Shown one piece after another: positions 6,101-9,691 of a DNA stretch of 9,691 nt. Every line of letters starts with the position of its first letter. Position 1 is the stretch's first letter. The notes below the pieces were generated by a model. It had not been told where the DNA came from, ran no database searches, and worked only from the letters and a program-made list of their open reading frames with translations. Origin of the DNA: CAYUAG01 sp964554015 (lineage in GTDB: Bacteria; Zhuqueibacterota; QNDG01; CAYUAG01); NCBI GenBank assembly GCA_964554015.1, contig CAZKMO010000127.1:1-9691 (forward strand), written 5' to 3'. The translations under genes and the position numbers were made by a program.

Positions 6101-7579
6101 GGTTCAGCAGACATCTGGGGTGAATTTAATGCCTCAGCACTTGAGTTGATTTCTATCGAAAAGGCGGAAGCATTAACCAACTTTCATTTGATGTATAACG
6201 ATACAATTTCGGGAATGTTTAAAATAGCCCTGTTTGGTACGAAATATATGAAGTTTGAAGATACTTTTATCACTCTTCATTTCCGGGTGATTACCAAACA
6301 AATCGAAGAAACCACTCTTAACTGGAAATATTTCAGAATTAATAATAAGAATTATGATGAAGATAACCTGATTATTGATACCGGAGTTAATGATTATTCT
6401 TATTCAGGTGAAGTGGTCTATTATCAGGATAGTATAGGAATTTTAGATACCAAACTTCAGATGCTGGGAACAGTGAATAACCAGAAATTTAGCGATAGTG
6501 AGGGAAATTATACTTTTACCCAAGTTTCAAGATCCGACAGCATAGTTGTTATTCCCAGTAAGGAGAGAAATGAAGATGTTGGCAATTTCACCATTTCTGC
6601 CTACGATGCTGTTCTGGCAGCCAGACATGCGGTTGGTTTAGATACTTTGTCAGGTTATTCATGGGAAGCAGCTGATGTTGATACTAATGGAATAGTTGAT
6701 ATGCTGGATGCAGTGTTTATAGCCCAGCAATCAGTAGGTATTACGGATTCGGTTTCCTCGCTGGCCGGTGTATGGCGTTTTTCTCCTGAATCACATACCT
6801 GTCACTATGTATCAGAAGATATTCAGAATGCTGATTTCACCGCTTGTATTCTTGGTGATATTAATGGAGATTGGAAACCAAATGGTATGACCAGTAAACT
6901 TATGAAAATGTATCCTCCCACAACTATGAATATTAAGGAGAATGATTATTCCTTCCATTTCCCCTTGGCGCTGGAGAAAGATGTTTTCCTAACTTCTGCA
7001 AATATATGGTTGAACTATGATCAATCTGTACTGGAATTAGTTGAAATTACCAAGAGTCCTGCTTTTGAGAATTTTCATTTATTTTATAATGATCTTGTTC
7101 CCGGTAAAATAAAAATAGCTTTATTTGGGATAGAGCCGGTAAAGGGAAAGCAGGAGTTTCTGACTCTGCATTTTAACTATGTCTCCCAGCAGCAACAGGA
7201 TACTAAAATACACTATGAATACTGGTGTATAAATAATATAGAATACAGTAAAAATGATGTTATTATACAGACGGGGATTGATAACGATATTAGAACCGAG
7301 CTTGATTTTAAACTGCAGTCCAATTATCCCAATCCTTTTAATCCGGAAACAACCATCAACTATCAAATTGAAAAGAATGGTCGGGTCCGTCTGGTGATTT
7401 ATAATACCCAGGGAAGAATTGTACGCTGCCTGGTGGATAGGTTTCAGAATCGGGGAAAGTATGCTGTTCAATGGAATGGTTTGGATGATAGCGGGGAACC
7501 GGTAGGAAGCGGACTGTATTTTTGCAGATTAAACAGTGGTAATAGAATTAAAGTAATTAGAATGGTAAAATTAAAATAA
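3053..7579 (+). CDS. giant exported FG-GAP/ASPIC protein with three dockerin-cohesin-like modules and a C-terminal sorting domain
   Basis: This 1508-residue protein is secreted or surface-displayed. Order of parts: signal peptide (1-28); seven Ca-binding FG-GAP/VCBS motifs of D-x-[DN]-x-D-G-x-x-D type (residues 57, 118, 173, 231, 282, 337, 390), probably one seven-bladed propeller; an ASPIC/UnbV domain (about 423-510, with NHWLHVKLIG, IGARV and IIYWPSG); three modules of about 300 residues starting near 520, 816 and 1117; and an FlgD-Ig-like type IX-class sorting domain (1424-1508) opening NYPNPFNPETTINYQ and ending in MVKLK. Each module has a prealbumin/carboxypeptidase-regulatory-like strand block, a dockerin-like EF-hand pair ending in GDVDG/GDVNGD/GDINGD, and a cohesin-like beta-sandwich with YND and KIALF. 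No catalytic motif is visible, so adhesion, binding or scaffolding is most likely. The gene starts 11 bases after the deacetylase stop, and the next gene begins at its own stop codon. Upstream is a GGAGAGG at an unusually long 16-base spacing. Confidence 0.9.
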   Translation: MSKRMKKIILAIFCVMDVCIIHLHPAYSQSEKIHFTNVGAKTNSYVGCNPHGSGFFDYNGDNLPDIFVVSNISEGGWKDKKVPHTLLKNMGNGTFTNVTSQARVGGTLTSAQGFAAADYDNDGYRDLAIGYGVSKYTLLYRQTEPGVFTDYTGIAGLSDWDYRNRGRNITFVDYDNDGLLDFFSFGDETYSEYSLLVYKNIGNAKFVVQTKQAGLDHHRSTTDFWGFAFADIDNDRDMDFFSANNGSVCHLFINKGDGTFKDETTERGLIQNNKFYGAIFLDYNNDGWFDLYTRRDKNKSILYKNNKDGTFSEVTLGSGLRETLARPPYGGGLSAADFNNDGYIDILAVSIKGTDFRLYQNNGNGTFTNVAGSSNIAQYTNFNYTAPIADYNRDGYLDIYLARCDSYPPDYFATLFENDGGSNHWLHVKLIGVQTNRDAIGARVVAYTNGELQMRQVLGGDSYKMDSLPVEFGLAGNSVVDSLIIYWPSGIVQKEMLVPADTMLTLTEEKRTYYHSHLISGQVNYYKQNKKVPSVTLQMSGTSSTTTYSNQIGLYKFPVTTGYNNVDVVPSKTPDTDIGEYTISAYDASLVAQAAEDIKPLTGIAAKAADINQNTIIDAVDPLLIAQKAVGFSNSNDSHAGGWRFDPLKIHIERLVQSNLDGQDFTAFVIGDVDGSWTQSGSQEKEEVNDPAYDQIVLHDSTISINLTAPGNVTMQSADLWLEFDTSLFKFREIKTTSMTDGFEFVYNDATPGLVKIALFNSVPIWSYEEFLEIIFDVVPEVIDDTTHMHWILYRIDDTEFDKPDIAIDLRTFSFYGKIKYFQKNNVVPEVTLTLDGIIKDDQSLTNNNGNYQFVGIKAGDNILVTPSKGKGENIGDLVISAYDAFLTARHAVNIEHLYGLKIQAADVDKNGKIEISDAEYIAKAAVGWSDSDISQVGEWEFSPSSYTYSNVIESMGKDFTAYIMGDVNGDWLFNQSAPSYKLVKSKDHNKSTSELLVNGSYEFSIPLSLDQEDSLGSADIWGEFNASALELISIEKAEALTNFHLMYNDTISGMFKIALFGTKYMKFEDTFITLHFRVITKQIEETTLNWKYFRINNKNYDEDNLIIDTGVNDYSYSGEVVYYQDSIGILDTKLQMLGTVNNQKFSDSEGNYTFTQVSRSDSIVVIPSKERNEDVGNFTISAYDAVLAARHAVGLDTLSGYSWEAADVDTNGIVDMLDAVFIAQQSVGITDSVSSLAGVWRFSPESHTCHYVSEDIQNADFTACILGDINGDWKPNGMTSKLMKMYPPTTMNIKENDYSFHFPLALEKDVFLTSANIWLNYDQSVLELVEITKSPAFENFHLFYNDLVPGKIKIALFGIEPVKGKQEFLTLHFNYVSQQQQDTKIHYEYWCINNIEYSKNDVIIQTGIDNDIRTELDFKLQSNYPNPFNPETTINYQIEKNGRVRLVIYNTQGRIVRCLVDRFQNRGKYAVQWNGLDDSGEPVGSGLYFCRLNSGNRIKVIRMVKLK
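3221..4246 (+). repeat. seven FG-GAP/VCBS calcium-binding motifs
   Basis: Seven motifs recur every 51-61 residues: DYNGDNLPD, DYDNDGYRD, DYDNDGLLD, DIDNDRDMD, DYNNDGWFD, DFNNDGYID and DYNRDGYLD. Seven evenly spaced blades fit an integrin-like beta-propeller. The fourth motif has Arg at the usual Gly position, and the first lacks the Gly after the third Asp, so those two loops may bind calcium less well. Confidence 0.85.
4610..5497 (+). repeat. dockerin-cohesin-like module 1
   Basis: This covers residues 520-815. It opens with SGQVNYYKQNKKVPSVTLQM, continues with ISAYDASLVAQAAEDI and ADINQNTIIDAVDPLLIAQ (two dockerin-like half-sites) and GDVDGSW, then a cohesin-like block with SADLWLEFDTSLF and KIALF. 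It is the most diverged of the three modules: the ARHAV segment of modules 2 and 3 reads AQAAE here. Confidence 0.75.
5498..6400 (+). repeat. dockerin-cohesin-like module 2
   Basis: This covers residues 816-1116. The same order as module 1 is kept: YGKIKYFQKNNVVPEVTLTL, ISAYDAFLTARHAV, the EF-hand-like ADVDKNGKIEISDAEYIA, GDVNGDW, then the cohesin-like block with SADIWGEF, FHLMYND and KIALFG. The EF-hand loop DVDKNGKIEISD is the most canonical of the three. Confidence 0.75.
6401..7288 (+). repeat. dockerin-cohesin-like module 3
   Basis: This covers residues 1117-1412. It contains YSGEVVYYQDS, ISAYDAVLAARHAVG, ADVDTNGIVDMLDAVFIAQQ, GDINGDW and a cohesin-like block with SANIWLNYDQSVLELVEI, FHLFYND and KIALFG. 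It shares an exact 18-base stretch with module 2 (6593-6610 against 5690-5707), so these two are the closest pair. The sorting domain follows after a short linker. Confidence 0.75.
7322..7576 (+). other. C-terminal FlgD-Ig-like / type IX-class sorting domain
   Basis: Residues 1424-1508 carry NYPNPFNPETTINYQI, VRLVIYNTQGRIVRCLV, YAVQWNGLDDSGEPVGSGLY and a final basic MVKLK. This is the widespread C-terminal domain of exported proteins in FCB-group bacteria. It is related to the type IX secretion sorting signals of Bacteroidota and probably directs surface attachment or outer-membrane passage. Confidence 0.85.
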
Positions 7580-8569
7580 ATGGAACTATTTGAATTAACC
7601 AAAGCCCTGATGCAGATCCCCTCTCCTTCAGGAGAAGAAGATAAAGCAGTGAGCTTTTTAAAAGAATATCTGGAATCTATTGATATTCAGGTAGATATGC
7701 AGACGGTTAGGGGAAACCGATGTAATATTTTTGCCAAGTTGGGAGAACCGGAAGTGGTTTTATCCACTCACATCGATACCGTAAAACCTTTTCTACCGGT
7801 GAAAGAAGACAATCACACGATTTATGGGAGAGGAGCATGTGATGCCAAAGGAATACTGGCAGCCCAGATCAAAGCAGTAGAGAGATTAAAACAATCTGGT
7901 TTTCAAAATATCGGTTTATTGATTGTGGTTGGCGAAGAGGGAGGAAGTGACGGGGCCAAAGCAGCTAATCAACTGGTCAATAAATGCCGCTTTTTAATCT
8001 GCGGTGAACCTACGGATAATCGTTTGGCCCTTGGCACCAAGGGAGCAGCAAGAGTGGAATTGAAAACAAGGGGGAAAGCGGGGCATTCTGCCTATCCTGA
8101 ACAGGGAGAATCAGCCATTGTAAAATTGCTGGATATCATTCAGGAATGGAGAAAGATACAGTTTCCGGCTGATCCTGCCCTGGGAGAAACCACCTGGAAT
8201 CTGGGAATTATTGAAGGAGGGAGCGGAGCTAATGTTATTCCGGATTCGGCTAGAGCCGAGATGATGTTCCGTTTGGTGACCGATGTGTCAGTGGTTAAGA
8301 AATTATTACAAAAAAATACGGGAGGCAAGGGTGAGATTATCTATAAATTTGAAGCAAATCCCCTAAAAATGGATCCAGTTAAGGGTTTTGACACTACTGT
8401 GGTATCCTTTGCCACAGATGTTCCCCTTCTTCACCATTGGGGCAAGCCTTATTTAATAGGTCCCGGATCCATAACAAAAGCCCATACTACTGAGGAATCT
8501 ATTCCCAAACAAGAATTGAAAAGGGCGGTTGATCTTTACTGTACTTTAGTTAAAAAGGTGTGCGGTTAA
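7580..8569 (+). CDS. M20-family zinc peptidase/deacylase (ArgE/DapE/LysK-like)
   Basis: This 329-residue cytoplasmic enzyme has the two-zinc M20 site: STHIDTV (His64 ligand, Asp66), GRGACDAKG (Asp88 bridging ligand), VVGEEGG (Glu119 catalytic base, Glu120 ligand), GEPT (Glu143 ligand) and AHTTEESIP (His302 ligand). The lid/dimerisation domain is recognisable from KGAARVELKTRGKAGHSAYP (155-174), with the conserved His169, to IEGGSGANVIP. Family members hydrolyse N-acyl amino acids or dipeptides: acetylornithine (ArgE), succinyl-diaminopimelate (DapE), LysW-lysine (LysK). The length is slightly short for ArgE/DapE. The aspartokinase one base downstream and the amino-acid decarboxylase upstream make DapE-type lysine synthesis one candidate role, and deprotection of an N-acylated pathway intermediate another; sequence alone does not decide. 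The ATG directly abuts the stop of the giant gene with no clear ribosome site, implying coupled translation. Confidence 0.87.
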   Translation: MELFELTKALMQIPSPSGEEDKAVSFLKEYLESIDIQVDMQTVRGNRCNIFAKLGEPEVVLSTHIDTVKPFLPVKEDNHTIYGRGACDAKGILAAQIKAVERLKQSGFQNIGLLIVVGEEGGSDGAKAANQLVNKCRFLICGEPTDNRLALGTKGAARVELKTRGKAGHSAYPEQGESAIVKLLDIIQEWRKIQFPADPALGETTWNLGIIEGGSGANVIPDSARAEMMFRLVTDVSVVKKLLQKNTGGKGEIIYKFEANPLKMDPVKGFDTTVVSFATDVPLLHHWGKPYLIGPGSITKAHTTEESIPKQELKRAVDLYCTLVKKVCG

Positions 8570-8570
8570 G

Positions 8571-9691
8571 ATGATTGTAATGAAATTCGGCGGTACCTCC
8601 ATCCAGGATCCTTTACTCTGTACCAGGGTGATACATATAATCAAAAATACATCTGATCCCCAAAGAGTTGTAGTTTTTTCAGCTTTGGAGAAGACTACCA
8701 GAAAACTTCTAACCATATCGGAAAGTTATGCTGTTCAGAAAAGAAAAGAAGTGGAAACCCTAATTGACCATATCCGATCATTCCACTATAACTTATCAGC
8801 TGAACTAATTTTTCCTAAGGAAGACAAAAAGTTGACGTATGTGCTGGAATCTTATTTCGAAAAGATAAGAGATTTAGGAGAAGAGATCCACAAGAAAAAG
8901 AAACTGGAACCACACCTGCAGGACAGCATATTGAGTTATGGGGAACTGCTGTCCACTGCCATTATGACCAGTGCCCTGCAAACCCGGCAGGTACCCGCAG
9001 TCTTAATGGATGCCAGAGATTGTATTATTACGGACAGGGCATTCACCGGAGCAAAACCTTTAATCCGGGAAACCTATGATAAGATTAAGGCATTGATCCC
9101 TAAAATTCTTGGTAAAGAAGAAATACCGGTGATCCAGGGATTTATCGGTTCCACCCTGGGGGGAGAAACAACAACTTTAGGATTTGAAGGTTCAGATCTC
9201 ACAGCTTCTCTGGTGGGAGCGGCATTGGGAGCAGATGAAATACAGATATGGAAGAATGTTTCCGGGATTATGACTGCTGATCCCTGTATTTGCAGTAAAG
9301 CGAGAACAGTCGATAATTTAACCTTTAAAGAGGCTTATGAGTTGTCCCGGGCGGGGGCCAAAGTGCTCCATCCTAGTACGACAGCTCCTGCCGCTGAAAA
9401 AGGAATTCCCATCCGCATAAAGAATTCCACCCAACCGGAGGAGAGGGGGACTTTGATCAGCAGTCGGAATATGACTGCAGAATTTAATATAAAATCTATA
9501 GCTGTTAAAATCGTCGACAATAAAGCACTCATTACTCTGGTGGGACTGGGGATCGCCCGGAAAAAAGACATGGTAGAACAAATTATTAGTCATATAAAGA
9601 ATATTTCTTTTACTTTCCAGAAAAATGATAATCCCGATATTCTGATTTTCATTTTCCCTAAAGCTGATATGAAAAAAGCAGTTGAGCTATT
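8571..9691 (+). CDS. aspartokinase, divergent at the nucleotide site (3' end cut by window)
   Basis: This frame is open from ATG 8571 to the window end (373 codons) and is not closed. Aspartokinase phosphorylates aspartate at the first step to lysine, threonine and methionine. The N-terminal MKFGGTS (4-10), SYGELLST (122-129), MDARDCIITDRAF (146-158), PVIQGFIGST (186-195), TTLGFEGSDLTAS, IWKNVSGIMTADP (226-238), AGAKVLHPSTTAPA (261-274) and IPIRIKNST span the catalytic domain. An ACT regulatory region starts near residue 305 (FNIKSIAVKI). The usual GRGGSDYTA reads GFEGSDLTA (Arg to Phe), and the W-[TK]-D-V-[DP]-G loop reads WKNVSG, so ATP binding may be altered. The WK-V-G form resembles Bacteroidota enzymes. 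The start one base after the M20 stop is supported by AAGGTG at 8555-8560. A LysC-type enzyme or the front half of a ThrA-type aspartokinase-homoserine dehydrogenase both fit, because the end is missing. Confidence 0.9.
   Translation, partial: MIVMKFGGTSIQDPLLCTRVIHIIKNTSDPQRVVVFSALEKTTRKLLTISESYAVQKRKEVETLIDHIRSFHYNLSAELIFPKEDKKLTYVLESYFEKIRDLGEEIHKKKKLEPHLQDSILSYGELLSTAIMTSALQTRQVPAVLMDARDCIITDRAFTGAKPLIRETYDKIKALIPKILGKEEIPVIQGFIGSTLGGETTTLGFEGSDLTASLVGAALGADEIQIWKNVSGIMTADPCICSKARTVDNLTFKEAYELSRAGAKVLHPSTTAPAAEKGIPIRIKNSTQPEERGTLISSRNMTAEFNIKSIAVKIVDNKALITLVGLGIARKKDMVEQIISHIKNISFTFQKNDNPDILIFIFPKADMKKAVEL

Noticed and set aside
7121..7471. A 116-codon minus-strand open frame opposite the end of the giant gene.
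   Set aside because: The plus strand here encodes the recognisable cohesin-like block and sorting domain; the antisense product has no recognisable motif.
3053..7579. Reading the surface protein as an enzyme or a true cellulosome scaffoldin.
   Set aside because: No glycoside hydrolase, peptidase or carbohydrate-binding motif was seen, and the dockerin-like and cohesin-like segments are divergent and in cis.
9318..9593. Overlapping minus-strand open frames of 78 and 91 codons.
   Set aside because: They lie opposite the conserved GAKVLHP region of the aspartokinase and are shadows of it.

Overview
This is a bacterial window of low to moderate GC. All seven genes lie on the plus strand. The best lineage clue is the large secreted protein: it ends in an NYPNPFNPET-type C-terminal domain of the type IX-secretion / FlgD-Ig-like class and carries FG-GAP, ASPIC, dockerin-like and cohesin-like modules. 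That combination is typical of the FCB superphylum and its candidate phyla (Calditrichota, KSB1, Marinimicrobia, Cloacimonadota and relatives). Weak Shine-Dalgarno sites and an aspartokinase with a Bacteroidota-like IWK-V-G motif fit this. The phylum is an inference and cannot be fixed from the window alone.

Layout, left to right: (1) 2-880, the 3' part of a PLP-dependent fold-type III decarboxylase of the BtrK / exosortase-A-associated type; (2) 884-1744, a divergent GNAT-like acyltransferase with an unrecognised C-terminal half; (3) 1752-1985, a stand-alone acyl carrier protein with its phosphopantetheine serine; (4) 1992-3041, a membrane-anchored PIG-L/LmbE deacetylase; (5) 3053-7579, a 1508-residue exported protein with a seven-motif FG-GAP propeller, an ASPIC/UnbV domain, three ~300-residue dockerin-like plus cohesin-like modules and a sorting domain; (6) 7580-8569, an M20 metallopeptidase/deacylase; (7) 8571-9691, an aspartokinase cut off by the window end inside its regulatory ACT region.

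Gaps between genes are 0 to 11 bases. No internal promoter, terminator, RNA gene, CRISPR array or insertion sequence was seen, and no gene-free stretch approaches 300 bases. The whole window therefore reads as the interior of one long operon.

Functional reading: the decarboxylase, GNAT protein and carrier protein look like an ACP-tethered amino-acid tailoring module. The principle is that of butirosin BtrI/BtrK, or of the decarboxylase plus ligase found near exosortase A: an amino acid is loaded on the carrier, decarboxylated there, and the aminoacyl group is transferred to a sugar or other acceptor. The PIG-L and M20 hydrolases could remove acyl groups, and the aspartokinase points to aspartate-family amino-acid supply. 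The loading ligase is not in the window and would be expected upstream. How the giant surface protein relates to this chemistry is unknown and is the most unusual aspect of the locus.
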